A DNA stretch of 64,000 bases from UBA2882 sp051877575 (GCA_051877575.1 JBJEJA010000020.1:65117-129116); one strand, 5' to 3'; positions 24,725 through 34,639 are shown, counted from the stretch's first letter. A program made the numbers and translations. Notes: generated by a model from the letters alone, not told the origin.

Positions 24725-26686
24725 TTAGAGCATTTCCAAAAACATTTCTTCGGAGATAATGGGAATTCCCAGTTCTTTTGCTTTTTTATTTTTACCGGAA
24801 GCAGAGGTCACATCATTGTTGATCAGGTAATCCGTCTTGCTTGAAACACTTCCGGCCACCTTGCCGCCTTTGCTCTCAATCAGTTCTTTCACTTCGTTCC
24901 GGTTGGCAAAATGCTCCACGCTTCCGGTGATTACAAAGGTTTTTCCGGCAAATATCTGTTCTTCGGTACTTTGCACCGGCTTTGCAATCCGCAGTTCCCG
25001 TAAAAGATTTTCTACAGAGGCCTGTTTTTTCTCATCCCGGAAGAAGCTGTAAATACCTTCTGCCAGAACTTCCCCAATCCCTTCAACCTCTGATAACTCT
25101 TCCATTGTGGCAGACTTTATCGAGTCATAGTCATCGCGAAAGGCTTTGCAAAGCATTTTTGCATTTGCCACACCGATGCCGTTAATGCCCAGCCCATATA
25201 AAAATTTTGCCAACGTCGTATCCTTTGCTCTTTCAACAGAATCGATCAGGTTCTGATAAGACTTCTCTCCAAAGCCTTCCATTGTCGTGATTTCTTCACG
25301 GTATCGGTCCAGATAAAAAATATCCGCAAAGTCATGGATAAATCCTTTTCCGATGAATTTCTCCAGCGTCGCTTCGGATAATCCGTCAATGTTCAATGCA
25401 TCTCTGCTGACCAGCAGGGTGAAAGCTTTGATCTTCTTTGCTTCACACTCCCGATTGGGACAGATGAGCGTCTCTGCATCATTCATTTTGCTGATCTGCG
25501 TCTTCGCACCACAGACGGGACACTGCTCCGGGATTTCCAGATTGCCGCTGCCCGTCATGTTTTCCGCAATCTGCGGAATGATCATATTGGCTTTATACAC
25601 TTTGATTCGATCCCCGATACCAAGCTTCAGGGCTTTCATGATACTGAGATTGTGAACGCTGGCACGGGATACGGTGGTTCCCTCCAGTTCCACTGGCTCA
25701 AAAACAGCCACAGGATTGATCAGACCGGTCCTGCTGGGACTCCATTCGATTTCCTTTAACGTCGTTTCCGCCGTTTCGTCCGCCCATTTAAAAGCAATGG
25801 AATCTCTGGGGAATTTTGCGGTCCGCCCCAGGGATGCCCCGTAAGCCATATCGCAGTAGGTCAGCACCAGACCGTCCGAAGGCACATCATAGTCTACGAT
25901 TTTCTGAGCAAAACTTTCAATGGCATCCAATATGGTATCGGTTGTCACCCTGGTGTACTCTACTACATCAAAGCCCTGTTCCTTCAGAAAACGGAACTGA
26001 TTTTCCCTGTCGTTGTCAAAGTCCGTCTCCGCACCGTTTTCCGTGGCACTTACCAATGAAAATGCAAACAGGCGCACATTTCTCTTGGCCGTGATCTCAT
26101 TGTTTAACTGTCTGACGGAACCGCTGCACAGATTTCTCGGATTTTTATATTTTGCATCCGCCTCGGCGATTTCCGCATTTACTTTTTCAAAATCCGAATA
26201 GGTAATGACCGCTTCCCCTCTTAAGATCAGCCTGCCTTTGAAAGCAATTTTATGGGGAATGTTTTTAAACACTTTTGCATTGTTGGTAATGACCTCTCCG
26301 ACTTCGCCGTTGCCCCTTGTAACGGCTTTTTCCAACACGCCGTTTTCATAGGTCAGAACAATGGTCAGACCGTCCAGTTTCCATGATAACAGCCCTTCTT
26401 TTCCGTTCAGCCAGTTTCTAAGCTCTTCCCGGCTCTTGGTCTTTGCCAAAGACAACATGGGCTTTTCGTGGCGCTCTTTGGGCAGTTCGTCAACGGCTTC
26501 GTAGCCAACGCTTACCGTAGGACTTCCCGAAAGGGTCATCCCCGTTTCCTCTTCTAACGCCACCAGTTCATCATAGAGCGCATCATATTCAAAATTACTC
26601 ATGATTTCTCTGTCCTCGGCATAATATGCTTTCGCAGCTTCATTCAGCTTTACGATCAATTCTTTCATTCTCTCGGTTTTATTCAT
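24725..26686 (-). CDS. ligA: NAD-dependent DNA ligase LigA
   Basis: A 653-residue ligase sealing nicks in replication and repair. Domain Ia is at the N-terminus. The adenylated lysine is K103 in SWKLDG. After the OB fold comes a four-Cys zinc site (CPVCGAKT then CPNREC), helix-hairpin-helix repeats (ALNIDGLSEATLE, LYGLGINGIG, LSEVEGIGEV) and a C-terminal BRCT domain (FVITGSVEHF). The length is near the 650-670 norm. Followed by metA on the same strand. Confidence 0.95.
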   Translation of the reverse strand: MNKTERMKELIVKLNEAAKAYYAEDREIMSNFEYDALYDELVALEEETGMTLSGSPTVSVGYEAVDELPKERHEKPMLSLAKTKSREELRNWLNGKEGLLSWKLDGLTIVLTYENGVLEKAVTRGNGEVGEVITNNAKVFKNIPHKIAFKGRLILRGEAVITYSDFEKVNAEIAEADAKYKNPRNLCSGSVRQLNNEITAKRNVRLFAFSLVSATENGAETDFDNDRENQFRFLKEQGFDVVEYTRVTTDTILDAIESFAQKIVDYDVPSDGLVLTYCDMAYGASLGRTAKFPRDSIAFKWADETAETTLKEIEWSPSRTGLINPVAVFEPVELEGTTVSRASVHNLSIMKALKLGIGDRIKVYKANMIIPQIAENMTGSGNLEIPEQCPVCGAKTQISKMNDAETLICPNRECEAKKIKAFTLLVSRDALNIDGLSEATLEKFIGKGFIHDFADIFYLDRYREEITTMEGFGEKSYQNLIDSVERAKDTTLAKFLYGLGINGIGVANAKMLCKAFRDDYDSIKSATMEELSEVEGIGEVLAEGIYSFFRDEKKQASVENLLRELRIAKPVQSTEEQIFAGKTFVITGSVEHFANRNEVKELIESKGGKVAGSVSSKTDYLINNDVTSASGKNKKAKELGIPIISEEMFLEML

Positions 26687-26773
26687 GACAATCTCCCGTT
26701 TCCTTCTCGTATCCGCTTTCTTTTTTCATATCCGCTTTGCGATTCATTTATCGTTGTTTCATGCATCATCCGT

Positions 26774-27514
26774 TCACATTGCCGCAATATCATAGAGTTC
26801 TTCCAGCTCTTTGCCCTTTAAGATGCGGTATTCTCCCGGTTTCAGTCCGCTGAGGGTCACATTGGCAACCCGGACACGCTTTAAAGAATGAACCTCATAT
26901 CCCAGTTCCCGACACATCCTCCTGATCTGCCGGTTTAATCCCTGTGTCAAAATGATACGAAATGTAAATTTCCCCGATTGTTCCACCTGACAAGGTCTGG
27001 TCGTTTTATCCAGCTCCGATAAATACACGCCTTGTGACATCGCCTGCAAAAATTCATCCGTAATCTCACTTTTGACTTTGACCACATATTCCTTCTCATG
27101 GCGGTTTGCTCCACGCATCAGGGCATCGATCAGATCCCCGTCATTGGTCAAAATCAGCAAGCCTTCCGAATCTTTATCCAACCTTCCCGCATAGGTGACC
27201 CTGACCGGATAATGCAATTCATCGGTCAGCAGTTTGTCCGCATGTTTGTCGCGCTCGGAGCAGATAACACCCACGGGCTTATAATATGCAAGCACTGCCA
27301 CATCCTGTCTGCCGCCGATGACCCTGCCCTGAAAACATACTTTGTCACCGCGCTGCACCTTTGTTCCCGGCTGAGCAATCCTGTCATTTACGGTAACCTG
27401 TCCGGTTTCAATCAGCTTATCCGCATCCCTGCGGGAACAGATGCCCGCCTGCGCCAGATATTTATTTAAACGAATTTCTTTTTCTTTTTCCTGAAACTGT
27501 TTTCTGCCACTCAT
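26774..27514 (-). CDS. Pseudouridine synthase, RsuA/RluB family
   Basis: A 246-residue RNA pseudouridine synthase. An N-terminal S4 RNA-binding domain (residues 14-60, IRLNKYLAQAGICSRRDADKLI) is followed by the catalytic domain with the Asp-containing GRLDKDSEGLLILTNDG near 115 and LTQGLNRQIRRMC near 190. Members modify 23S or 16S rRNA. The RluB-like length and motif order fit a 23S rRNA site, but RluF-type activity cannot be excluded. Confidence 0.9.
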   Translation of the reverse strand: MSGRKQFQEKEKEIRLNKYLAQAGICSRRDADKLIETGQVTVNDRIAQPGTKVQRGDKVCFQGRVIGGRQDVAVLAYYKPVGVICSERDKHADKLLTDELHYPVRVTYAGRLDKDSEGLLILTNDGDLIDALMRGANRHEKEYVVKVKSEITDEFLQAMSQGVYLSELDKTTRPCQVEQSGKFTFRIILTQGLNRQIRRMCRELGYEVHSLKRVRVANVTLSGLKPGEYRILKGKELEELYDIAAM

Positions 27515-27682
27515 TTATTTTTCCACATTTCTGTTATATCAATCCAAAACATGCATTGCATATATATTTTATTACATTTCTTCTCTATCATACTTTAAAT
27601 TGATATTTTTTTCCAGCATAAATACTTGTCTTTTCGGTCATAGTATGGATGTAGGCATCTTTTTTTGAAAGGAGGCATTCAC

Positions 27683-27892
27683 ATGAGAAACAGAACCTTT
27701 GACTGCATCGTTTTGACAATCGTTATTATCGGTGCAATTAACTGGGGGTTAATCGGCTTTTTCGACTTTAATCTTGTCGCAATGATCTTTGGAAGCATGT
27801 CGTGGATTTCACGAATCATCTATGCTCTGGTAGGTCTCGGCGGACTTTATTTAATCAGCTTTTACACCACCCTTGGATCAAACGAAACCTGA
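27683..27892 (+). CDS. DUF378 small membrane protein
   Basis: A 69-residue protein with two transmembrane helices (about residues 5-30 and 38-62) and the DUF378 pattern IIGAINWGLIGFFDFNLV. A strong AAAGGAGG site stands before the ATG at 27683. The function of the family is unknown. It is a single gene between the divergent pseudouridine synthase gene and the aldolase gene. Confidence 0.85.
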   Translation: MRNRTFDCIVLTIVIIGAINWGLIGFFDFNLVAMIFGSMSWISRIIYALVGLGGLYLISFYTTLGSNET

Positions 27893-27986
27893 CCCCATCT
27901 CTAACTTCATAGAGCTTACCTGCGAGAAAAAGCGGATGACAGAGCCTTGCGCCTGTTGTCCGTTTATATTTTATCCTCTGTATCCA

Positions 27987-28015
27987 TTGACAAACGCTTT
28001 ATTTTTTTGTATGAT
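27987..28015 (+). promoter_or_regulatory. Sigma-A promoter upstream of the aldolase-domain gene
   Basis: A perfect TTGACA and a TATGAT box are 17 nt apart, about 65 bp before the start codon at 28081. Confidence 0.75.
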
Positions 28016-28080
28016 AGATACGCTTTAGCGATTTAAAGTGCGACAATTCGAATCGCTGCAGACATATGGAGGAAAGAAAA

Positions 28081-29067
28081 ATGAATACAGCAAATTGTAA
28101 TGAAAGAACATTAATGGACTACTGCCCTGATATCAAGGTCGTAGACTGTACCATGAGGGATGGCGGACTGGTAAATAATTTTGCATTTACCGACGAGTTT
28201 GTAAAAGACTTATACGAGGCTAATATCAAGGCCGGCGTTGACTATATGGAATTTGGCTATAAAGCCTCCCGGGAATTATTCGACCCCAAGGATTTCGGCA
28301 AATGGAAATTCTGTACCGAAGAGGATATCCGCGCCATTGTGGGAGAAAATGACTCTCCCCTGAAAATCTCCGTTATGGCCGATGTAGGCCGATGCGATTA
28401 CAAGAAAGACATTCTGCCCAAAAAAGACAGTGTCATCGATCTGATCCGCGTTGCCACCTATATCCACCAGATTCCCACGGCCATTGAAATGATTGAAGAT
28501 TTCAAAAAGAAGGGTTATGAAGTAACCGTCAATATCATGGCTGTATCCAAGGTCAACTCCGATGACCTGGATGCCGGTCTGAAGTTGCTTGCCAAAAGCA
28601 ATGTGGATGTTATCTATCTGGTAGACAGCTTTGGTTCCTTCTATCCGGAACAGATCACCAGATTATCTCAGAAGTATGTGGAGATTGCAAATGCTTCCGG
28701 TAAAATTGTAGGTATCCATGCTCATAACAATCAGCAGTTAGCATTTGCTAACACAATTGAAGCGCTCCGCAACGGCGTATGTCTCCTGGATGCCACTGTC
28801 AGCGGCATGGGACGAGGGGCCGGCAACTGCTATTCCGAATCTTTGTTGAGCTTTCTGAAAAATCCCAAATATGATGTGGTACCGATTATCCGTTTTGTGG
28901 AAAAGCATATGCTCAAGTTAAAAGAAGAAGGTGCTGTATGGGGTTATGACATCCCGTACCTTCTGACCGGTATTTTAAACAGCCATCCTTCCACTGCCAT
29001 CAAGTTTATCAAAGAAGGCAGAACCGACTACTGCAAACTCATGCAGGAATTGATGGATATGGAATAG
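28081..29067 (+). CDS. HMGL-like aldolase catalytic domain protein
   Basis: A 328-residue TIM-barrel enzyme of the HMG-CoA lyase/4-hydroxy-2-oxovalerate aldolase group. The N-terminal signature DCTMRDGGLVNNF carries the divalent-metal Asp and catalytic Arg. The metal-binding HAHNN motif follows near residue 220, and VSGMGRGAGN near 245. It lacks the C-terminal communication domain of typical 4-hydroxy-2-oxovalerate aldolases. The substrate is not known; relatives occur next to polysaccharide or nucleotide-sugar genes, but no such genes are here. GGAGG precedes the ATG at 28081. Confidence 0.82.
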   Translation: MNTANCNERTLMDYCPDIKVVDCTMRDGGLVNNFAFTDEFVKDLYEANIKAGVDYMEFGYKASRELFDPKDFGKWKFCTEEDIRAIVGENDSPLKISVMADVGRCDYKKDILPKKDSVIDLIRVATYIHQIPTAIEMIEDFKKKGYEVTVNIMAVSKVNSDDLDAGLKLLAKSNVDVIYLVDSFGSFYPEQITRLSQKYVEIANASGKIVGIHAHNNQQLAFANTIEALRNGVCLLDATVSGMGRGAGNCYSESLLSFLKNPKYDVVPIIRFVEKHMLKLKEEGAVWGYDIPYLLTGILNSHPSTAIKFIKEGRTDYCKLMQELMDME

Positions 29068-29092
29068 AAGCATTGTAAATCCGAAAATATAG

Positions 29093-29144
29093 AAAATCCC
29101 CGCTCCATGAATATTTTCCTTATTCAGGGAGCAGGGATTTTTTT
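29093..29144. terminator. Bidirectional terminator between the aldolase gene and nth
   Basis: A long stem, AATCCCCGCTCC...TGAATA pairing with TTATTCAGGGAGCAGGGATT, has a T run at its plus-strand end and AAAA at the start, which gives Ts on the minus strand. It ends the two convergent transcripts. Confidence 0.85.
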
Positions 29145-29769
29145 ACAACTTCTTTTCACACCATTTCTCCAACACGCATTTTTCACAATGTGCTTTTCTT
29201 GCGGTACAAACGCTTCTTCCATGATAGATCAACTGAAAATTGATACGGTTCCAATGCTCCTTGGGAAGTACTTTCATCAGTTCCCGCTCTACCTGAACCG
29301 GATTTTTGCCTTCTGCAAGGCCCAGTCGCTTCGAAATGCGAAACACGTGGGTATCCACCGTTACTCCCGGTATGCCGTATGCATCTGCCAAAAATAAAGT
29401 GGCTGTTTTTCTGCCCACGCCCGGCAGTTCCACCAGTTGTTCAATGCTGACCGGAACTTTTCCCGCATGCTCCTTTAAAAGCTTCTCGCAACAGTTTTTG
29501 ATGTTTTTGGCTTTCATTTTGTACAAACCGATACGCTTGACCGCCTGCTCGATCTCCTCTATGGGAGCACCTGCCATTGCCTCCAATGTGGGAAACCGTG
29601 CCCACAAAGACGGCAGTGTTTCATCCACCTGCTTATCGGTACTTTGAGCGCTGAGCATGATTGCAATCAGGAGCTGCCAGTCATATGTATGCAAGAACCC
29701 TTCTTTTGTGGTTCCGTATACTTCGTCCAGTTTGTCCAATATCTGCTTTGTCTTTTGCTTTGTCATCAT
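29143..29769 (-). CDS. nth: Endonuclease III
   Basis: A 208-residue DNA glycosylase/AP lyase for oxidised pyrimidines. The helix-hairpin-helix LPGVGRKTA holds the catalytic Lys, and VDTHVFR holds the catalytic Asp. The C-terminal 4Fe-4S cluster cysteines have the spacing C-x6-C-x2-C-x5-C (CTARKAHCEKCVLEKWC). The length is typical. The 3' end runs into the bidirectional terminator. Confidence 0.95.
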   Translation of the reverse strand: MMTKQKTKQILDKLDEVYGTTKEGFLHTYDWQLLIAIMLSAQSTDKQVDETLPSLWARFPTLEAMAGAPIEEIEQAVKRIGLYKMKAKNIKNCCEKLLKEHAGKVPVSIEQLVELPGVGRKTATLFLADAYGIPGVTVDTHVFRISKRLGLAEGKNPVQVERELMKVLPKEHWNRINFQLIYHGRSVCTARKAHCEKCVLEKWCEKKL

Positions 29770-29784
29770 ATTATATTTTCCCTT

Positions 29785-30103
29785 CTATCCCAGCATGGCC
29801 CAAATCGGAACACACATAAACAGGATTCCCAAAACGATCAGTAAAACACAGGATTTTTCTATACTCCTGCTGACACAAAAGCTGTTGGGATTTCGGGGAT
29901 CAACGTAAATATCGTATTGCTTTCCTTCCTGAAACTTTCTCTGTATTTTTCTGCCGGAAAATGTCTCTCCGCTGGTATTGGAATAATGTTTGCCTTCAAA
30001 ATCAAAATCAAAAGCAGGAGTATAAGTCGTATGTCCGTTTACCGTATATGATCAAGACCAACCCCAGACCCAGCACAAAGACGTATGCATCGAGATCAAC
30101 CAT
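29785..30103 (-). pseudogene. DUF3592-like membrane protein, internally deleted and frameshifted
   Basis: An ATG at 30103 opens a hydrophobic helix (LGLGLVLIIYG), then the frame runs into a stop. The adjoining frame carries the DUF3592-like part VNGHTTYTPAF followed by FEGKHYSN, the YDIYVDPRNPNSF segment and a C-terminal membrane helix, and ends with TAG at 29785. The usual segment between helix 1 and the VNG block is missing. It looks like a small membrane protein gene broken by deletion. It lies between trpA and nth. Confidence 0.65.
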
Positions 30104-30110
30104 GTTAGAA

Positions 30111-30890
30111 CTAATCCGCTCTTTTAACCGCATCTTTCATGGATTTCACATATTCGCCCACATACTTCGGTGCATCCTTGCCGTATTTTGCCACCAGTTT
30201 GACAATGGCACTTCCCACAATGGCTCCGTCGGAAAGGGATGCCATCTTTTCTGCCTGTTCCGGTGTGGCAATACCAAAACCGATTGCACAGGGCGTATCG
30301 GTCACTTCTTTCACAAGCTTTACCATTGAGCCGATATCCGTTTTAATCTCTGTTCTGACTCCGGTTACGCCCATGGAAGAGACGCAGTATACAAAGCCTT
30401 TTGCCTCTTTTGCAATCATTTTAATGCGTTCGTGGGAAGTCGGTGCAATCATGGAGATCAGATCCACACCGTATTCTTCACATACGCCGGATAGTTCCTC
30501 CTTTTCCTCATATGGGATATCCGGAACGATCAGGCCGTCAATACCGCATTCCAAGCACCGTTTCATAAACTTTTCTTTTCCGTATTTTACCACCGCATTG
30601 GCATAAGTCAGGTATACGATGGGAACCGTTACCTTTCCTCTTGCTTTCTTAACCATATCAAATAATTTATCCGTTGTACAGCCTGCTGCCAGTGCTCTTT
30701 CGTTTGCTTCCTGAATCACCGGTCCTTCCGCAATGGGATCCGAAAAGGGAATGCCGATCTCAATCAGATCCGCTCCCGCCTCTTCCATAGCATATAAAAT
30801 CTGCTCCGTGGTATCCAGATCGGGATCTCCACCGGTTACAAAGGCAATAAATGCTTTTCCGTTTTCAAATGCTTTTCCAATCTTACTCAT
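30111..30890 (-). CDS. trpA: Tryptophan synthase alpha chain
   Basis: A 259-residue TIM-barrel subunit that splits indole-3-glycerol phosphate into indole and glyceraldehyde 3-phosphate. The catalytic Glu lies in DLIEIGIPFSDP, the catalytic Asp in GLIVPDIPYEE, and the phosphate loop is GFGIATPEQ followed by DGAIVGSAIV. It overlaps trpB by 8 bp. Last gene of the trp operon. Confidence 0.96.
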   Translation of the reverse strand: MSKIGKAFENGKAFIAFVTGGDPDLDTTEQILYAMEEAGADLIEIGIPFSDPIAEGPVIQEANERALAAGCTTDKLFDMVKKARGKVTVPIVYLTYANAVVKYGKEKFMKRCLECGIDGLIVPDIPYEEKEELSGVCEEYGVDLISMIAPTSHERIKMIAKEAKGFVYCVSSMGVTGVRTEIKTDIGSMVKLVKEVTDTPCAIGFGIATPEQAEKMASLSDGAIVGSAIVKLVAKYGKDAPKYVGEYVKSMKDAVKRAD

Positions 30891-32067
30891 ATAATTCTAC
30901 CCCCCGATATCTGGCAATGGCTGCCACATCTTTATCTCCACGTCCGGAGATGGTGCATACGATAATCTGATTCTGATCCATGGTCTTTGCCATTTTCATT
31001 ACCTGTGCAACCGCATGTGCACTTTCAATTGCCGGAATGATGCCTTCCGTGCGCGATAAGTATTCAAAGGCCTGTACCGCTTCCTCATCGGTAATCGGTA
31101 CATACTGCGCTCTGCCTGTCTCATGGAGCATTGCATGTTCCGGTCCGATACCCGGATAATCCAATCCTGCGGAAATGGAATAAACCGGTGCGATTTGTCC
31201 GTATTCATTCTGACAGAACAAAGATTTCATTCCGTGGAAAATACCCTCGCTTCCGTTGGCGATAGTTGCTGCATTCTTTGGATTATCCACACCTAACCCT
31301 GCTGCCTCGCAGCCGATCAAAGCGACTTCTTTATTCTCAATAAATTCATAAAAGCTGCCCATGGCATTGCTGCCGCCGCCCACACAGGCTACAACCGCAT
31401 CGGGCAATCTGCCTTCTCTTTCCAGTATCTGGGCCTTGGTTTCCCTGCTGATTACGCTCTGGAAATCCCTGACGATCGTCGGAAACGGATGCGGTCCCAT
31501 AACAGAGCCTAATACATAAAGGGTATCATCCACTCTGTTGCTCCACTCTCTCATGGTCTCATTAACGGCATCCTTTAAGGTCATGGTACCGCTGGTAACC
31601 GGATGTACCTTCGCACCCAAAAGCTCCATACGGTATACATTCAATGCCTGACGGATGGTATCTTCCTTGCCCATGAAGATTTCACATTCCATATCCATCA
31701 AAGCAGCTGCTGTCGCCGTCGCTACGCCGTGCTGTCCCGCCCCGGTCTCCGCAATGACTCTGGTCTTGCCCATTTTCTTTGCCAAAAGCACCTGGCCCAA
31801 TACATTATTGATCTTATGAGAACCGGTATGATTCAGATCTTCTCTTTTCAGATAGATCTTGGGTCCGCCCAGATCTCTTGTCATCTTTTCCGCATAATAT
31901 AACAAAGAAGGCCTTCCGGCATAATTCCGGTTCAGGTCATCCAGTTCTTTGACAAACTCCGGATCATTTTTATAATGTTCGTAAGCCTCCTCTAATTCAT
32001 GTATGGCATTCATCAGTGTTTCCGGCACATACTGTCCGCCGTAATTGCCAAATCTTCCTTTACTCAT
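30883..32067 (-). CDS. trpB: Tryptophan synthase beta chain
   Basis: A 394-residue PLP enzyme condensing indole with serine. The PLP lysine is in LNHTGSHKINN, the catalytic Glu in AETGAGQHG, and the phosphate-binding glycine loop is CVGGGSNAMG. The N-terminus GRFGNYGGQYVPETLM is typical of the TrpB1 class. It overlaps trpA (8 bp) and trpF (4 bp). Confidence 0.97.
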   Translation of the reverse strand: MSKGRFGNYGGQYVPETLMNAIHELEEAYEHYKNDPEFVKELDDLNRNYAGRPSLLYYAEKMTRDLGGPKIYLKREDLNHTGSHKINNVLGQVLLAKKMGKTRVIAETGAGQHGVATATAAALMDMECEIFMGKEDTIRQALNVYRMELLGAKVHPVTSGTMTLKDAVNETMREWSNRVDDTLYVLGSVMGPHPFPTIVRDFQSVISRETKAQILEREGRLPDAVVACVGGGSNAMGSFYEFIENKEVALIGCEAAGLGVDNPKNAATIANGSEGIFHGMKSLFCQNEYGQIAPVYSISAGLDYPGIGPEHAMLHETGRAQYVPITDEEAVQAFEYLSRTEGIIPAIESAHAVAQVMKMAKTMDQNQIIVCTISGRGDKDVAAIARYRGVELYE

Positions 32068-32756
32068 TTTGACTCCTTTCTGACCGTATCTATCATTTCT
32101 TTTATTTTTTCTTTATCTTTGAAGCCGTCCGTCTCCACGGCACTGCTGACATCAATGGCAAAGGGCCTTCTTAATTGTATCAGTTCTGCCGCATTTGACA
32201 AGCCTATTCCTCCGGCAAGGAAGTAAGGCATTCCGATTGCATCATCCGGCGGAAGTCCCGCAATGTCAAAGGTCTGCCCGCTTCCGCCGGGAATTCCTTT
32301 TACTTTTGCGTCAAAGAGCAGAAAATCTACATCCAACGCCTTCGCCTCGTCAATCAGCTTTTGATTGGCATCCAGGATTTCCTGTTCCCGCTCCTCGGTC
32401 ACTTCCAAAGACGCATCGATGCGTACCGCTTTGATGATCGGAATATTGGTTTTCTTTACTTCTGCCAACTCTTTCTTTAATTGGTTTACATAATTTATAT
32501 CTTCCTGACCGTGGAGCTGGACCATATCGATGGTTTCTTCCTTTACCAGCTTTACCACGTGTGCAACCGGCTCATTTACAAATACTCCCACAGCCCGGAT
32601 AGCCGGATCTAACGCGTCCTTTAATGCCGCCGCCGTCTCGTCGGAGACAAATCTCCTGGTATCGGCAAAGACAAATCCGATATATTCCGGCCTATAGGCA
32701 TTGACTGCATCAATATCCTCCATGCGTTTTAATCCGCAGATCTTAATCCGACTCAT
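32064..32756 (-). CDS. trpF: Phosphoribosylanthranilate isomerase
   Basis: A 230-residue TIM-barrel enzyme of tryptophan synthesis. The catalytic Cys is in KICGLKR, VFADTRRFV follows, and the catalytic Asp lies in LLFDAKVKG; the phosphate loop is FLAGGIGLSNA. It is about 25 residues longer than many TrpF proteins because of a charged insert around residues 110-130 (VTEEREQEILDANQ). It lies between trpC (15-bp gap) and trpB (4-bp overlap). Confidence 0.95.
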   Translation of the reverse strand: MSRIKICGLKRMEDIDAVNAYRPEYIGFVFADTRRFVSDETAAALKDALDPAIRAVGVFVNEPVAHVVKLVKEETIDMVQLHGQEDINYVNQLKKELAEVKKTNIPIIKAVRIDASLEVTEEREQEILDANQKLIDEAKALDVDFLLFDAKVKGIPGGSGQTFDIAGLPPDDAIGMPYFLAGGIGLSNAAELIQLRRPFAIDVSSAVETDGFKDKEKIKEMIDTVRKESK

Positions 32757-32771
32757 GGCATCACCTTCTGC

Positions 32772-33578
32772 TTACTCGCAGCCCTTTCGCAATTCATCCA
32801 ACATCGCCTTTTTATCGGCGCTTCTCATCAATGTTTCACCGATCAGGACTCCATTCACGCCGGCCTCATACAGCACTCTGATATCGTCCGCATTTTTGAT
32901 GCCGCTCTCCGCGATAAACAATACATGAGACGGCACCAGCTTTCTCAACCGCCGGCTGTTATTCACATCTACGGTAAAATCTTTCAGATTCCGATTATTG
33001 ACACCGATAATTCTGGCTCCCGCCCTGACTGCCATGGCAATCTCTTCATCATCATGGGCTTCTACCAGTGCCGATAAGCCCAGGCTGTCACAGATCCCGA
33101 TATACGCTCTGATCGTCTCCTCATCCAAAAGGGAACAGATCAACAATACCATAGAGGCTCCCAACACCTTTGCCTGATAAATCTGATAGGCATCTACGGT
33201 AAAATCCTTCCTCAGAACAGGTGTCTTCACGTTCTCTGTAATTTCTTTCAGGTATGCATCACTTCCGAGGAATTTGCTTGGCTCCGTCAGAACCGATATA
33301 CATGCCGCACCCGCCTGCTCGTATGCCTTTGCTATCTCCACATAGGGAAAATCCTCGGCAATGAGCCCTTTGGAGGGTGAGGCTTTTTTGACCTCACAGA
33401 TAAAGGAAATACCCGGCTGCCGCAGATCCTGTTCCACCGGAAACCCTTTTTCCGGGTCTGTGATACATTCCATTGATAGCGCAAGGGACTTCATTTCTTC
33501 CGGGGATATTCTCTTTTGATCCTCTGCCACTCTTTCCCGCGCCGTATTCGCCAGAATATCCAAAATTGTCTCTGCCAT
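32772..33578 (-). CDS. trpC: Indole-3-glycerol phosphate synthase
   Basis: A 268-residue TIM-barrel enzyme that converts carboxyphenylaminodeoxyribulose phosphate to indole-3-glycerol phosphate. It shows ICEVKKASPSKG with the catalytic Lys, VLRKDF with the second Lys, IIGVNNRNLKDF, and the phosphate-binding AESGI and GVLIGETLMR segments. GGAGG lies before the ATG. Confidence 0.96.
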   Translation of the reverse strand: MAETILDILANTARERVAEDQKRISPEEMKSLALSMECITDPEKGFPVEQDLRQPGISFICEVKKASPSKGLIAEDFPYVEIAKAYEQAGAACISVLTEPSKFLGSDAYLKEITENVKTPVLRKDFTVDAYQIYQAKVLGASMVLLICSLLDEETIRAYIGICDSLGLSALVEAHDDEEIAMAVRAGARIIGVNNRNLKDFTVDVNNSRRLRKLVPSHVLFIAESGIKNADDIRVLYEAGVNGVLIGETLMRSADKKAMLDELRKGCE

Positions 33579-33631
33579 AATTTCCTCCGTTCATTGATCT
33601 AACATCACTTGCTCATTTATCCGGCATCATT

Positions 33632-34639
33632 TTATGCATTGGTCGCCTTGACAAATGCATCCAATTTTTCTGCCGCCTTGCCGTTGTCGATGACTTCCTG
33701 TGCCATTTTGATCCCCTCATCCAATGTTGCCGCTTTTCCTGCAATATAGATACATGCACCGGCATTGAGCACTACCGCATCGCGCTTTGCACCTTTTTCT
33801 CCGGCGAGGATTGCTCTGGTAATCCTTGCATTCTCTTGGGGATCTCCGCCCACCATATCTTCTTTCTTTGCTGTTGCCAGACCAAACTGTTCGGGTGTAA
33901 TCTCATAGTTCTTCAATGTACCGTCTTTGATCTCGCAGACAACGGTTGGTGCGCTGACACTGATCTCATCCAGTCTGTCCGTGCCGTATACTACCATACC
34001 GCGCTTTACACCAAGCTTCTTCAATACCTCTGCCATGGGCTTTACAAGGTTTTCATCATAGACACCCATCAACTGCATATTGGCAAATGCCGGATTGGAT
34101 AACGGTCCCAAGATATTGAAAATGGTACGGATTCCCAGTTCTTTTCTGACAGGTGCCACAAAACGCATTGCTTTGTGATAGATCTGTGCAAACATAAAGG
34201 CAATATTTTCTTCTTTTAATACTTTTTCCATTTTTTCCGGTTCAATGGTGATATTGACACCCAATGCTTCCAATACATCTGCCGCACCGCATTTGCTGGA
34301 TACGCTGCGGTTGCCGTGTTTTGCAATGGGTATTCCCGCTGCGGCAGCTACGATTCCCGCCGTTGTGGAAATATTAAAGCTGTAAGCTTCATCCCCGCCC
34401 GTGCCTACGATCTCCAATACATCCATATCATGGTTTAATCTGGTCGCATGGTTTCTCATTCCGTTAGCAGAAGCTACTATTTCGTCAATGGATTCGCCTT
34501 TTATACGAAGTGCCGTCAGATATGCCGCCATATGCATCTGGCTAGCTTCTCCGCTCATAATCTCATCCATACATCCTTCTGCCATCTCATAGCTTAAATC
34601 GTTTCCTTCTACCAATTGTGCGATTGCTTCTTTAATCAT
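33632..34639 (-). CDS. trpD: Anthranilate phosphoribosyltransferase
   Basis: A 335-residue enzyme transferring ribose phosphate from PRPP to anthranilate. The PRPP-binding loop is VGTGGDEAYSFNIST near residue 80, and KHGNRSVSSKCGAADVLEALG follows. A longer frame starts at 34663, but AGGAGG is 8 nt before the ATG at 34639 and 5 nt before the ATG at 34642; 34639 is preferred and gives the usual start MIKEAI. About 30 bp separate it from trpG. Confidence 0.95.
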   Translation of the reverse strand: MIKEAIAQLVEGNDLSYEMAEGCMDEIMSGEASQMHMAAYLTALRIKGESIDEIVASANGMRNHATRLNHDMDVLEIVGTGGDEAYSFNISTTAGIVAAAAGIPIAKHGNRSVSSKCGAADVLEALGVNITIEPEKMEKVLKEENIAFMFAQIYHKAMRFVAPVRKELGIRTIFNILGPLSNPAFANMQLMGVYDENLVKPMAEVLKKLGVKRGMVVYGTDRLDEISVSAPTVVCEIKDGTLKNYEITPEQFGLATAKKEDMVGGDPQENARITRAILAGEKGAKRDAVVLNAGACIYIAGKAATLDEGIKMAQEVIDNGKAAEKLDAFVKATNA

